A stretch of DNA of 64,000 nucleotides from the NCBI RefSeq assembly GCF_010365865.1, contig NZ_CP048020.1, forward strand, positions 62,001-126,000, read 5' to 3'. The notes under the pieces were generated by a model. That model searched no databases. It had not been told where the DNA came from and saw only the letters and a list, made by a program, of their open reading frames with translations. Shown in pieces: positions 26,123-35,336 of this stretch. Position 1 is the stretch's first letter. Each line of letters begins with the position of its first letter. The position numbers were made by a program, and so were the translations under genes. This DNA comes from Treponema vincentii. Lineage in GTDB: Bacteria > Spirochaetota > Spirochaetia > Treponematales > Treponemataceae.

Positions 26123-26817
26123 ACCGGCAGTACCCCATTTGAGCGTAAAAACAACAGCACAATACCGGCATAAACCGCCAGCACAAGCACATCGAAAACG
26201 GAAAACCGCACGGTTTCGATACACGTTCTGCGCTGCACGTGATCGATACCCCTCGTGACAGCAGCTTGTGTAATTTCATCGGAAATTTTTGAAGCGGAAA
26301 CCAACATCGGTACGTAAATGTATTCCATCGTCTTTATCGGTCGGCGCAGTACGGCCGGAAAAGACGTCGACAATCCGCGAAGTGCCATCGCTTCTTTTAT
26401 AAACGTCCACTCTTCCTTCATCGTCGGAAAGTATCTGAGCGTAATGCTCAAGGCAACGGCAAAACCTTTGGGAATATGCATTTTATACAGAGCCGCCATA
26501 AAGCGGCTTACCTGCGTTGTTGCAATCAAAAAATTCCCAAGCATAAGGCAGGGAATGAGTTTTCTGATGTATACCGAAAACACATAGACGATACTTCCCG
26601 CCGTCGCCGGCATAAGCGGCACCAACATGTACTGCAGCGCAACAAGAGCACTGAACAAAAGTCCGTAGGAAAATGCAATTTTCAGCCGTTTTGCCGTACA
26701 CAGCAAAACAAACGGAAAAACCGCAAACAAACATTCAATGAACAGATTGTCGTTCAAAAATACCGTTATGCCGGTAATCGCCAAAATAAACAATTTTGTT
26801 CTCGGATCGAGTTTCAT
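26119..26817 (-). CDS. ECF transporter T component (CbiQ/EcfT family)
   Basis: A 232-residue membrane protein with four to five hydrophobic segments. The conserved T-component coupling region MALRGL (in IKEAMALRGLSTSF) contacts the ATPases; a second such box, AAVTRGI, follows. The usual Ala-Arg-Gly motifs are thus present. The ATG at 26817 starts four bases after the S-component stop and is favoured over a TTG at 26844 inside that gene. The stop overlaps the ATPase start (ATGA). It is the shared transmembrane scaffold of the importer. Confidence 0.88.
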   Translation of the reverse strand: MKLDPRTKLFILAITGITVFLNDNLFIECLFAVFPFVLLCTAKRLKIAFSYGLLFSALVALQYMLVPLMPATAGSIVYVFSVYIRKLIPCLMLGNFLIATTQVSRFMAALYKMHIPKGFAVALSITLRYFPTMKEEWTFIKEAMALRGLSTSFPAVLRRPIKTMEYIYVPMLVSASKISDEITQAAVTRGIDHVQRRTCIETVRFSVFDVLVLAVYAGIVLLFLRSNGVLPV

Positions 26818-26821
26818 ACAA

Positions 26822-27415
26822 CTACACAATACCCGCTTTTTCAAAATGCTTGCGCAAAATGCGTTTGCCGATTAAACCGCCGAGGATGGCGCACAGCAGT
26901 GTAATTGCAATCATTGCCGGAAGCACCCATACGCTCGTACCGATTGTGTGAATGATTTGCTCAAAGGCGGCAGTGTTTCCCTTTTTTTTCATAAAAGCGT
27001 CAAATTGTGCGGGAAGCAGCGCCATAGGAACGTATGCGCCGAAGGGAGCAAGTGCCATTATGCAATATGCGGTAAGATTTTTTTTAAACGACCGAAAATG
27101 CCCCGACGCGCAAATACAATCTGCCGCAATACCGAACAGCACAAAAAAAAGGCTCATCATCCAAAACATGCCGGTGATAAAAAGCAAAATGCCGCCGATA
27201 ACACCGAGGCAGGTTAATGCGCCGCGCTTCGGAATTTTTGCAACATAGAGCATAAAGACGGTACCTGTAAACAGCGCAATACATGCAGGCATTAAAGGAA
27301 ACGTGAGCGGCGTCATCTGCGCTATGCCGCCGACAACAAAAGCGACAACCGAATAAATCAGCGAAAAAATTCCTATCGAAATAAAGTCTTTTGTTTGTAA
27401 TTTTTTTTGTTCCAT
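26822..27415 (-). CDS. ECF transporter S component, MptD/Trep_Strep family
   Basis: A 197-residue membrane protein with about five to six hydrophobic segments. The opening KLQTKDFISIGIFSLIYSVVAF and the central LMPACIALFTGTVFMLYVAKIPKRG match the Trep_Strep family, named for its presence in Treponema and Streptococcus. S components bind the substrate and decide specificity; the ligand of this family is not settled. It is the first gene of the operon, behind a TTGACA promoter with a palindromic operator. Confidence 0.9.
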   Translation of the reverse strand: MEQKKLQTKDFISIGIFSLIYSVVAFVVGGIAQMTPLTFPLMPACIALFTGTVFMLYVAKIPKRGALTCLGVIGGILLFITGMFWMMSLFFVLFGIAADCICASGHFRSFKKNLTAYCIMALAPFGAYVPMALLPAQFDAFMKKKGNTAAFEQIIHTIGTSVWVLPAMIAITLLCAILGGLIGKRILRKHFEKAGIV

Positions 27416-27449
27416 TGCCGCCTCTTTTCCTGTTTTTAGTATTTTATAT

Positions 27450-27495
27450 CACTGATATATATCAGTGGTATATATTAAACGGAAAAGTTTGTCAA
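27450..27495 (-). promoter_or_regulatory. Promoter and palindromic operator of the ECF operon
   Basis: On the minus strand TTGACA (27495-27490) is followed 15-17 bases later by an AT-rich -10 (TATATA/TATACC) and then by the perfect 18-base palindrome CACTGATATATATCAGTG (27467-27450), which extends by four more matching bases of five on each side. Size and symmetry suit a TetR-type dimer blocking the start site. No regulator gene lies next to it. Confidence 0.7.
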
Positions 27496-27516
27496 GGACG
27501 AATGTTTGGAACAATG

Positions 27517-27668
27517 TTAGATTTTGTTTCCATAATAACGAGACAATTTTGAAATGATTATATCTTCAAAATTTCTTCGGCCATCAATAATTGTGTGCAC
27601 TATTACTTTGTCTTCTAAAATTTCATACACAATTCTATAGTAACCTTGAATTAATTCTCTGTATCGTT
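27517..27668 (-). pseudogene. RelE/ParE-type toxin C-terminal remnant
   Basis: A minus-strand frame encodes about 50 residues (RYRELIQGYYRIVYEILED, then VIVHTIIDGRRNFEDIII, ending at TAA 27519-27517). This is the typical last half of a RelE/ParE toxin with its conserved Arg-x-x-Tyr-Glu strands. The N-terminal half and any antitoxin are missing; the frame opens just beside the promoter of the restriction gene. It marks the left edge of the accessory region. Confidence 0.7.
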
Positions 27669-27738
27669 TTTACAAACTTGTCCGAGTGTGCTATAATGTA
27701 CGATATATTCAAATACGAAAGCGGAGTAGGAGTAAACG

Positions 27739-30700
27739 ATGTCCATTAAGGCAAAAGACATGACGATGGCGGAACGCAAGGAACGTGTAGCACAGCTGGT
27801 AAATCAATTTAAGGAAAATGAGCCATTTTATCTTTCCAAGAATTTTGTGGAAAGCGAAGTGCGCAATAAGTTTATCGATCCGCTGCTTGAATGCCTAAAA
27901 TGGGATGTCAAAAACGAGAAAGGAGCGCGGCATGACCGGCAGGAGGTTATTACCGAAGACCGTGTAGTGATGAACGGGCAGGTGAAGCATCCCGACTATA
28001 CGCTCTGTTACGGCGGCGAGCGGAAGATGTATGTGGAAGCAAAGCAGCCGAGTGTTGACCTTAAAACAAATCCCGAACCGGCGCTGCAGGTGCGGCGGTA
28101 TGCGTATACCTCAAAGATGCCGATTGCGGTGCTGACGGACTTCCAGGAATTGGCGATTTACGATACGCGGATTAAGCCGTCCGAAAAAGACACTGCCGCT
28201 ACTGCCCGCATTGAGTATCTGACTTACGATCAGCTCTCTGAAAATTTTGAATCGCTGTATGATAAAATCAGTTGGGATGCCGTCGATCTTGGTAAGTTCG
28301 ATACCTATTACGAAGGGACGAAGGATAAGCGGGGGACGGCAACTGTCGATGATGATATTTTGAATATGATCGAAAAATGGCGGATGGTCCTTGCCGAAGA
28401 TATTGCGCTGCATAATGACGAAATCGATGCATTCAATTTGACGGGCGCTGTGCAGAAAATTATCGACCGGCTGCTCTTCTTACGGATTTGTGAAGATAAA
28501 GAAATTGAAGAAGGAAATCAGCTTAAAAAAATCGCGGAGCAAAAAACGGCTATTTATAAAAATGTGCAGCGGCTTTTTGAAAATGCGAATGCTAAATTCA
28601 ATGCAGGGTTGTTTGCTTCCGACCAATGGCTTGACGAACTTGCTGTTGCGGATAAAACGCTTATCAGTATTATCAATGCGCTCTATTATCCTGAATGTCA
28701 GTATGAGTTCAGCGTACTGCCGGTTGAAATACTCGGTTCCATTTATGAACGCTTTTTGGGAAAGATTATCCGCTTTACGCGCAAAACGAAGAACGGGCAC
28801 AGCATAGAAATTCTTGAAAAGCCGGAAGTACAAAAAGCTGGGGGTGTGTATTATACGCCGCCTTATATCGTTAAATACATCGTTGAAAACACAATCGGTA
28901 AAAAGCTTGCAGGCAGAACGCCTGATGAGGTAAGCCGTTTGCGTTTTGTTGATCCTGCATGCGGTTCGGGGAGTTTTCTTGTCGGGGCGTATCAGTATTT
29001 GCTGGACTGGCACTTGGATTGGTATTATGCGGAAGCGCGGCGTGCGCAGGCAGAGAAGAAGGGGCTTATTTACAAGGATGCAGCAACGCAAGGGTATAAG
29101 CTGAGCATTGAAGAGAAAAAACGTATTTTACTAAACAATATCTACGGTGTGGATATCGACGCACAGGCGGTGGAGGTAACAAAGCTTTCGCTCTTTTTGA
29201 AGCTCTTGGAAAATGAGGGCAAGGCGCTTTCCGCAACGGGACAGGCTGCACTGTTCAGAACGAGCGACATACAGGCAAAAATTTTACCGAATATGTCGCA
29301 CAATATTAAATGCGGGAACAGCCTTATCGGAACAGATTACTACACGGGCAAGGATTTAACACTGTTCGGCATCGAGGAACAACGCAAGGTGAACGCCTTT
29401 GACTGGGATGCTCAGTTCCCGGGCATATTTGCAGACGGCGGTTTTGATTGCGTGATTGGGAATCCGCCGTATGTAAAAGAATATACCGATACAGGCTGCT
29501 TTGAAGGTTTACATAATCATCCTTGCTATCAAGGAAAAATGGATTTGTGGTATTTTTTCGGATATCAAGCGATTCGGTTTACAAAAGAAAACGGATTAGT
29601 CGGATTTATCGCACCGAATAATTGGATAACAAATGCGGGGGCTTCTTTGTTTAGGGATTTTGTATTGGATAATGCAAAGATAGTAACGTATACGGACTTC
29701 GGCAATTACAAGGTATTTGAAACCGCCTCAATTCAAACAATGATATACATTATGCAAAAAACGAAAATGAATGAGTGTTATTCGGTTGAATATTCGCGGC
29801 TTAATAATGCCCACGCCGAACTGTCTGAAGTGATTGATTTTTTAGCGGGGAACGGAGAAGAAAATATAACCCGGTTTGAAGCAGAAATTGTAAAAAATGT
29901 CTGTAAAGATACATATATTCTCTTTTTGAATAAGAAAAATTCTGTCATTCTTAATCATATAAAAAGAAACAGTAATGCAGGGCTTACAGAAGGCGAAATT
30001 GCACAAGGGATTGTAGCGCCCCAAGATTTTTGTAATAGAGCATCAGCTCTAACATTAGGTGATGAAAATCTGCAAGGTACAGGTATATTCAATCTTTCGA
30101 TGGATGAATATAATGCACTCAATTTATCGTCCGAAGAAAAGGAATTGGTAAAACCTTTTTACACTTCGACGGAGTTGCATAAATATTACGGCAATGCAAA
30201 TAATAAACTATGGGTGATATATACAACGTCAAAGTTTAAAAATAAAAGCGAAATGAAAGCATATCCAAATCTCAAAGCGCATCTTGACAAATTTATTCAA
30301 GTGATTACATCTGATAATAGACCGTATGGGTTGCACCGTGCGCGGGATGAGAAATTTTTCAGAGGAGAAAAGATCGTTTCATTACGGAAAACAGCGGAAC
30401 CGCGCTTTACCTACACTGATTTTGATTGCTATGTTTCACAGAGTTATAATGTTATTAAAACCGAACGGTTCAATCTTAAATTCTTAACCGCCATATTAAA
30501 TTCCAATGTGATTAAGTTCTGGCTGCGCTATAAGGGAAAAATGCAAGGGGATAACTTTCAGGTAGATAAAGAACCCCTGCTTGAGTTACCCTTGATTGTC
30601 CCAACAGAATCGGAGCAGGCACATTTAAGTGTGTTGGCTGACCAGATGATTACTGCACAGGAACAGCTGAACAGTGCAATATCCGATTCTGATAAGAAAT

Positions 30701-30804
30701 TCTTACAACAGCGGGTTGATATTTTGGATAAGCAGATAAATACTGTTGTATATGGGCTGTATGGCCTGACGGCGGATGAGGTGAAGATTGTGGAGAGGGA
30801 GTAG
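27739..30804 (+). CDS. Eco57I-like type IIG restriction-modification enzyme
   Basis: A 1021-residue fusion enzyme. The N-terminal 200 residues look like an HsdR_N-type nuclease: DYTLCYGGERKMYVEAKQPS carries the D...E-x-K core. The methyltransferase core has motif I DPACGSGSFLVGAY (about residues 405-418) and motif IV CVIGNPPYVKEY (about 570-581), marking an N6-adenine enzyme. The last 300 residues contain the TaqI-type specificity domain (SYNVIKTERFNLKFLTAILNS region). It should cut and methylate the same site unaided. It stands next to a toxin remnant and an unknown AT-rich module, as in a defence island. Target sequence is unknown. Confidence 0.9.
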   Translation: MSIKAKDMTMAERKERVAQLVNQFKENEPFYLSKNFVESEVRNKFIDPLLECLKWDVKNEKGARHDRQEVITEDRVVMNGQVKHPDYTLCYGGERKMYVEAKQPSVDLKTNPEPALQVRRYAYTSKMPIAVLTDFQELAIYDTRIKPSEKDTAATARIEYLTYDQLSENFESLYDKISWDAVDLGKFDTYYEGTKDKRGTATVDDDILNMIEKWRMVLAEDIALHNDEIDAFNLTGAVQKIIDRLLFLRICEDKEIEEGNQLKKIAEQKTAIYKNVQRLFENANAKFNAGLFASDQWLDELAVADKTLISIINALYYPECQYEFSVLPVEILGSIYERFLGKIIRFTRKTKNGHSIEILEKPEVQKAGGVYYTPPYIVKYIVENTIGKKLAGRTPDEVSRLRFVDPACGSGSFLVGAYQYLLDWHLDWYYAEARRAQAEKKGLIYKDAATQGYKLSIEEKKRILLNNIYGVDIDAQAVEVTKLSLFLKLLENEGKALSATGQAALFRTSDIQAKILPNMSHNIKCGNSLIGTDYYTGKDLTLFGIEEQRKVNAFDWDAQFPGIFADGGFDCVIGNPPYVKEYTDTGCFEGLHNHPCYQGKMDLWYFFGYQAIRFTKENGLVGFIAPNNWITNAGASLFRDFVLDNAKIVTYTDFGNYKVFETASIQTMIYIMQKTKMNECYSVEYSRLNNAHAELSEVIDFLAGNGEENITRFEAEIVKNVCKDTYILFLNKKNSVILNHIKRNSNAGLTEGEIAQGIVAPQDFCNRASALTLGDENLQGTGIFNLSMDEYNALNLSSEEKELVKPFYTSTELHKYYGNANNKLWVIYTTSKFKNKSEMKAYPNLKAHLDKFIQVITSDNRPYGLHRARDEKFFRGEKIVSLRKTAEPRFTYTDFDCYVSQSYNVIKTERFNLKFLTAILNSNVIKFWLRYKGKMQGDNFQVDKEPLLELPLIVPTESEQAHLSVLADQMITAQEQLNSAISDSDKKFLQQRVDILDKQINTVVYGLYGLTADEVKIVERE

Positions 30805-30999
30805 CTATTTGAAATTTTAATTGATAATGGTTAATGTGTAATGGCTAATTATTCAGTGCCGGTATAGCATCTATTACAGAATCCTTTGCGGTTGTGGTGA
30901 TTAATAAACAGAGCTGCAGAAGGCGCAGAAAAAATGAAGAAGTTGAGGCTTACACAAAAATTTTTTGACTGTCTATATGGTAAAGAGAGAGGTGATAGG

Positions 31000-32262
31000 A
31001 TGCCAAATAAAGATTCATTAAAAGAACAATTTTTGATGGTGTTTTCAAATGACGGACACTATCAATGGGCGAATGATTATAAAAAGCAATACATATTTGC
31101 TTTAAAGAATTTACATGATAACGAAATTAAAAACTTGCCTGAGAAAATAATTGATAAATCGGCAGATGAGATTTTTAAAGTAGTTGTAGAGTATGATAAA
31201 GATTTAAAATTATTTTCTTTTTTCAATAAAAATTACGAAATTTATTCAAAAAAAACAATTGAATTATATACGATAGATTTTAATAATGAAGATTTAACGG
31301 GCTTAAAGGCTCTTTCAGAAAAAAATTATTCTTTTGATATTTCAGATGATTGGAAAAATATTGGAATAATTAAAGATAAAGAAGACAATAAGATTTCGTA
31401 TATCTATGCTCAAAGTTCATATGTAACTTCCAGTACGAAGATAGAATCTGCTTCATTTAATGAAGATATTTGGAAAACTATTGGTAGTATTGCAAGTAAA
31501 AAAACAAAACTTTCTTTTGGTAAACTTCTATATATAAATGCAAAAGTTGTGTCACCTAAGAGGAAAATTTTGAAAGTTACATTTGATATAGATAAGAAAC
31601 TTGTATCTATAAGCTATGATAAGTCTGAAGTAGATGAACAAGGTAAGAAAATAAATGTTTCAGATTCAAATAGAAATGCATTAAATAAAATTATTCCAAC
31701 ATTGCCATTATCACAGGCTACGAAAAAGGAAATTATTGATTCTGTGTCACAAGGTAAGAATCCTTTAATAACTCAAAAATCCTTAGATGGAATATCATTC
31801 TGTGCTGATGAAGAAATTCTCGTGATTCCTACAATTCAGAAAATTGATTTGGAAGATAGGCAAACAACCGAGCACAGTGAAAGAATTACTTCTGAAATGT
31901 ACAACCAAAGGAATTTAGAAATTGAAAGTTCTGCAAAAAAAGAATATGAGCAATACGGAACATTAAAAGAATTCTTTATTCATAACCCTAAGCACAATAC
32001 GAAAAATAACCAGATAAAACAAATTGAAAAGATGCAGCCAAATTCAGAAAGACTTTCTTTTCATGCATATGTTGTCGTTATAAGAATTGCAAAGGATACT
32101 GAAAAGCCTGTAAGCAACGCCGAAAATTTTAAAGGTAAAGTCTTGGACTTGCTTTCAGTTGATTTTGATTATGATAATAATGAAATGACCATTAGAAACA
32201 GTAATTATTCAGGAGAGGCGCAAGATGCTCTCATTTATAAAGTTCTTGAATTATCTAAATGA
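31000..32262 (+). CDS. Unknown protein, first gene of a two-gene module
   Basis: A 420-residue soluble, Lys/Asn-rich protein with no signal or membrane segment and no motif I recognise. It alternates beta-rich stretches (YVVVIRIAKDTEKPVSNAE near the end) and charged helices. AGAGAGGTGATAGG before ATG 31000 supports this start over an upstream ATG at 30934. Base use is far more AT-rich than in the core genes, which suggests transfer. It overlaps the next gene by 38 bases, so the two are translationally linked. An effector or sensor partner of the cyclase-like protein is possible, but this is guesswork from context. Confidence 0.7.
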   Translation: MPNKDSLKEQFLMVFSNDGHYQWANDYKKQYIFALKNLHDNEIKNLPEKIIDKSADEIFKVVVEYDKDLKLFSFFNKNYEIYSKKTIELYTIDFNNEDLTGLKALSEKNYSFDISDDWKNIGIIKDKEDNKISYIYAQSSYVTSSTKIESASFNEDIWKTIGSIASKKTKLSFGKLLYINAKVVSPKRKILKVTFDIDKKLVSISYDKSEVDEQGKKINVSDSNRNALNKIIPTLPLSQATKKEIIDSVSQGKNPLITQKSLDGISFCADEEILVIPTIQKIDLEDRQTTEHSERITSEMYNQRNLEIESSAKKEYEQYGTLKEFFIHNPKHNTKNNQIKQIEKMQPNSERLSFHAYVVVIRIAKDTEKPVSNAENFKGKVLDLLSVDFDYDNNEMTIRNSNYSGEAQDALIYKVLELSK

Positions 32263-33280
32263 GAATCCGGACAACCTGGTAAATATTCAAAAGGACTCTT
32301 TACATACACTTTTATTCTGCAATACACATGATAGATTCATAACTCCGCAGCTAATTTCAAAAGAACTTTATATACGAAAATCTTTTGCAAAAGAAATCTT
32401 TATTTCCTTAGCAAAGGGTACTGATTTAAATGTAAAAATCAAATGCAGTAATTGCAATTGTGATAATGATTTTTCATCTTCTTCATGTAAAGAATGCGGA
32501 GAATTATTAGAGATTACAGAAGATAATTTATTTGCGAAACTTGCAGGGGTATTATCAGATAAACGAAAGCTTTATGATAATGGAGAAAGCGTGCGGGAAG
32601 AACAGTTGTCACAGATGATAACAATTTGGGACAAACAAAAATTTATAGTTTATATGTTGATTGATGTTTCGAATTCTGAGATGATTCAAAATAAAAACAA
32701 TGAAAACTATAAAAACTATTTAGATTGCTTGCGGGAAGCCGTTAAACAGAGTTTTCTTATTTTAAGAGGAAACTATCTTTGTTTTGGAGAAATCGGCGAT
32801 TGCTTTAAACTTGGTTTTTCGGATATTAATGATGTAAGAGTTTTTTTAGAGGAAATTGCAAAAATTCATTATAAGAATTTTGAAAGCAACCATTATCCTC
32901 CGGCGATTGAGGGGCTTAAACCATATCCATGCTTAAAAATATCAGCCCAATTGCTTGAATTAGGATATTCTCAAAATCCCAAAGATTTATTATCTAAAAC
33001 GCTTAATGGTGCTTTGGATTTTAATTCGGATTTACTTACAAAATTATTTAGGCTGGATGGAGCAATAAAACTTAATTACGACAATGCTTTTAATGAAAAT
33101 AATAAAATCTGTGCTTTTATTTTTGATCAGTTAGCAGATAAAATGGGGCTTAAAGGAAAGAAGCAAACAATTAAAGCCGGAAAGCATATCCCTCATAAAG
33201 CAGATGTAATAGCAATTACATTTCCCAATGGGAAATTAGAAATTTCGGATAATCCTGAAAAGTTTTTGATAAATAGATAA
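32225..33280 (+). CDS. Zinc-ribbon protein with a class III nucleotide-cyclase-like domain
   Basis: A 351-residue protein in three parts. Residues 1-70 look like a winged-helix fold (FITPQLISKELYIRKSF). Residues 74-95 hold a zinc ribbon, with cysteines in KCSNCNCD and SCKECGEL. Residues 135-320 resemble a class III cyclase: VYMLIDVSNSE supplies the first metal Asp, FGEIGDCFKLGF the second in the canonical Gly-Asp turn, and LNGALDFNSDLLTKLF fits the helix after the nucleotide pocket. AGGAGAGGCGCAAG precedes the ATG. Paired with an unknown gene beside a restriction enzyme, it might be a Pycsar-like or new signalling defence protein; the cyclase match is by eye and needs a profile search. Confidence 0.6.
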   Translation: MLSFIKFLNYLNENPDNLVNIQKDSLHTLLFCNTHDRFITPQLISKELYIRKSFAKEIFISLAKGTDLNVKIKCSNCNCDNDFSSSSCKECGELLEITEDNLFAKLAGVLSDKRKLYDNGESVREEQLSQMITIWDKQKFIVYMLIDVSNSEMIQNKNNENYKNYLDCLREAVKQSFLILRGNYLCFGEIGDCFKLGFSDINDVRVFLEEIAKIHYKNFESNHYPPAIEGLKPYPCLKISAQLLELGYSQNPKDLLSKTLNGALDFNSDLLTKLFRLDGAIKLNYDNAFNENNKICAFIFDQLADKMGLKGKKQTIKAGKHIPHKADVIAITFPNGKLEISDNPEKFLINR

Positions 33281-33406
33281 CGATAGAATGTCTCAACAGT
33301 TTGATGGTTTTTCGAAATCCCCGAAGAGCATGAAATTAAGCAAGCTGTCAAAAAGAATAAGTTTTTGGCAGCCTCAATAAATTATAATTACAAAGCTCTT
33401 TCCCGA

Positions 33407-33619
33407 ATGTCCTACGAAACAGTTATTGAGCAAGTAAAAATGTTGCCGGAACCATTGCTGGTATCTGTTTCACCTTTTATCAAACTGCTTGAATCTGCGC
33501 AATGCAATTTTACTGAAAACCATGCCGATCTCGCAAAGCCTAAAAAGAAACAAGCTTTTTTGCATGAGCTGGAGAACTGCATCTTGACCAGAACGCAGTT
33601 ACCGAATGACACGAGGTAA
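33407..33619 (+). CDS. Small DUF2281-like, antitoxin-type protein
   Basis: A 70-residue frame, MSYETVIEQVKMLPEPLLVS, then VSPFIKLLESAQ, resembling the short DUF2281-like proteins that act as antitoxins or lie alone next to lost toxins in Treponema. The same frame runs back to about 33310 without an ATG, so it may be a 3' fragment. No toxin gene follows. Weak support for expression; treated as hypothetical or decayed. Confidence 0.45.
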   Translation: MSYETVIEQVKMLPEPLLVSVSPFIKLLESAQCNFTENHADLAKPKKKQAFLHELENCILTRTQLPNDTR

Positions 33620-33636
33620 GCTTGATATGATTTGAT

Positions 33637-34242
33637 CTACTGAATGAATCTTTTAACCCACGTATCTAAAAAATTCATTTGCGCTTCCGTATGAAACCAA
33701 TGTTCGCCCCTATCAAAAATCGTTAAGCTCGCGTTTATTGTATGTGCAAAATTCGTCATTGTTTCCAAAGAAGTCATATCGTCTTTTTTACCGTAAAGAA
33801 TGCCGGTAGGAATGTTCCATACTATAGGATTGTTCCTGACAAAAGAAAGATATTCCCACGATAGGGGTTCGCCGAAAGAAGTACTGATTATCTTTTTTGC
33901 CCTCAGTTCTTCTTCGGATACCTTTGCCTTTTTCATCATAGTTAAGATTAGATTTTCCATATCGACAATGGGCGAAATAAGCAGGGTTTTTGTGATTTGC
34001 TTTTCCGATAAAGAAATCAGAGAAAAATAAGCTCCTATACTGTTTGCGATTAATAAAATTTCACTGTACTTTGGAGCGATAAAATCAAAATAGTGTTGAA
34101 ATTCTTCTTTAGCCTGCCACGGTAATTCCACTTTATAATCGAATCCTATAACTTCATAATTGTCATTAAAAGGTTTTTTATAATGATTTGCTTCGTCTGC
34201 GGAACCGCCTTTTCCGTGCACATATATAACAGCGTTGTTCAT
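33637..34242 (-). CDS. Small alpha/beta hydrolase
   Basis: A 201-residue alpha/beta hydrolase. It has the oxyanion strand VIYVHGKGGS, a nucleophile elbow ANSIGAY (Ser near residue 69, a variant of G-x-S-x-G with Ala first), an acid in LYGKKDDMTS and a catalytic His in RGEHWFH. The substrate is unknown; relatives include carboxylesterases and serine aminopeptidase-like proteins. A monocistronic gene with no clear partner. Confidence 0.8.
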   Translation of the reverse strand: MNNAVIYVHGKGGSADEANHYKKPFNDNYEVIGFDYKVELPWQAKEEFQHYFDFIAPKYSEILLIANSIGAYFSLISLSEKQITKTLLISPIVDMENLILTMMKKAKVSEEELRAKKIISTSFGEPLSWEYLSFVRNNPIVWNIPTGILYGKKDDMTSLETMTNFAHTINASLTIFDRGEHWFHTEAQMNFLDTWVKRFIQ

Positions 34243-34339
34243 TTAAAATAGCTCCTATTCTGCATGTATAAATCCGAAACAATAAATTATTTTAAGAAAT
34301 CTTCTCAATCGCGCCAACTGATATAAGTAAATTCTAAAG

Positions 34340-34909
34340 TCAATACATGGGAATTTCCAGAGTAACCCCCGCTTCCCACCTGTTACCTTTCCGCTCAAAA
34401 ATCGTGATGTTATCAACCGGAAAGTCTTCCGCAAGGTTTAGTTCGTTCATAACCTGAAGCGCCTTCGTCATTATTCCGGTAGGAATATCCCGATTTGCAA
34501 CAGTTGCGTGAGGCCGGAACGGCTTTTTGTCTTTTTTAGTGCAGCCAGGACAGGTATTCAAAATCGCTTGTATTGTTTTATCACGGAGCTTTGTCCACGC
34601 ATCACTTGCAACGACATTTGCAAAAAGTGTTCTATCTCCAAACGCATCAAAGTTATCAATATGAGCAGTAAAACCTAAGCCTTTGGGCAAGACTTCTTTT
34701 TCAATCGCGCTGATTAAATCAGCTGTTGAATATTCTTCTTGCAATCTGAACGGAGGGACGAGTGTCACATGGATGGGAGTGCCATGCCCTGACTTGCAGC
34801 CGTAAACCTCGTTCATATAGCGGCGGCAATCTTCAAGAGTAAGGGTTATATCCTCTGGGAGGAGAACACCGATAAAATGTGTTTGCTGCGAAATGTTGGT
34901 TTGTTTCAT
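34340..34909 (-). CDS. 2'-5' RNA ligase-like 2H phosphodiesterase
   Basis: A 189-residue protein of the 2H family with both catalytic H-x-T/S-x boxes: HVTLVPP near residue 49 and HATVANRD near 135. Known members hydrolyse or ligate 2',3'-cyclic or 2'-5' RNA ends. The start could be 34918 or 34909; a TACAAT -10-like box lies only a few bases upstream of both. Confidence 0.8.
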   Translation of the reverse strand: MKQTNISQQTHFIGVLLPEDITLTLEDCRRYMNEVYGCKSGHGTPIHVTLVPPFRLQEEYSTADLISAIEKEVLPKGLGFTAHIDNFDAFGDRTLFANVVASDAWTKLRDKTIQAILNTCPGCTKKDKKPFRPHATVANRDIPTGIMTKALQVMNELNLAEDFPVDNITIFERKGNRWEAGVTLEIPMY

Positions 34910-34929
34910 CTTTATCATTGTAGCAAAGA

Positions 34930-35116
34930 ATTACAGTACATTCCATCTGCTTATATAGTCGATATAATTCTTGGCTATCTGACCGGTATTACCGGAGAAT
35001 ATATTACACCGAAGGGCTATGCCGTCTGCGATGAACATCCGAATGACTTCGCTGTATATGAGGTAGACTTTCCGTATAAAGAGAACTTAAAGCTGCCCGG
35101 ACAGATTTTTGGGTGA
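34930..35116 (+). other. Short open frame, probable gene fragment
   Basis: A frame ending at 35116 encodes about 60 residues (YIVDIILGYLTGITGEYI, then GYAVCDEHPNDFAVYEVDF). The sequence looks protein-like but lacks its own ribosome site and overlaps the start of the divergent 2H gene, so it may be the tail of a lost gene. The following 220 bases to 35336 hold no gene; a C9 tract sits at 35284-35292 just after a promoter-like TTGCAG-18-TATAGT. Confidence 0.3.
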
Positions 35117-35336
35117 AATTATTTCCTGCCAGCTATTAAAACGAAAATAAAGGGAATAGCGTATACAATAGTATTAGCAACAACACGATCTGCAAAGATC
35201 ATACTCCTATGTTTTGCATTGAGATTATTGATTTTTCACACTTTGCAGCTCTTATAAACTAGAAAGTATAGTGAGAACCTTTACCCCCCCCCAGTTTCTA
35301 AAGATTCCCTCAAGTATTTCCAATGGCTTTGTCAGT

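Noticed and set aside
35284-35292. C9 tract as a phase-variation switch
   Set aside because: It follows a promoter-like sequence, but no plus-strand gene starts downstream and it lies past the end of the minus-strand gene.
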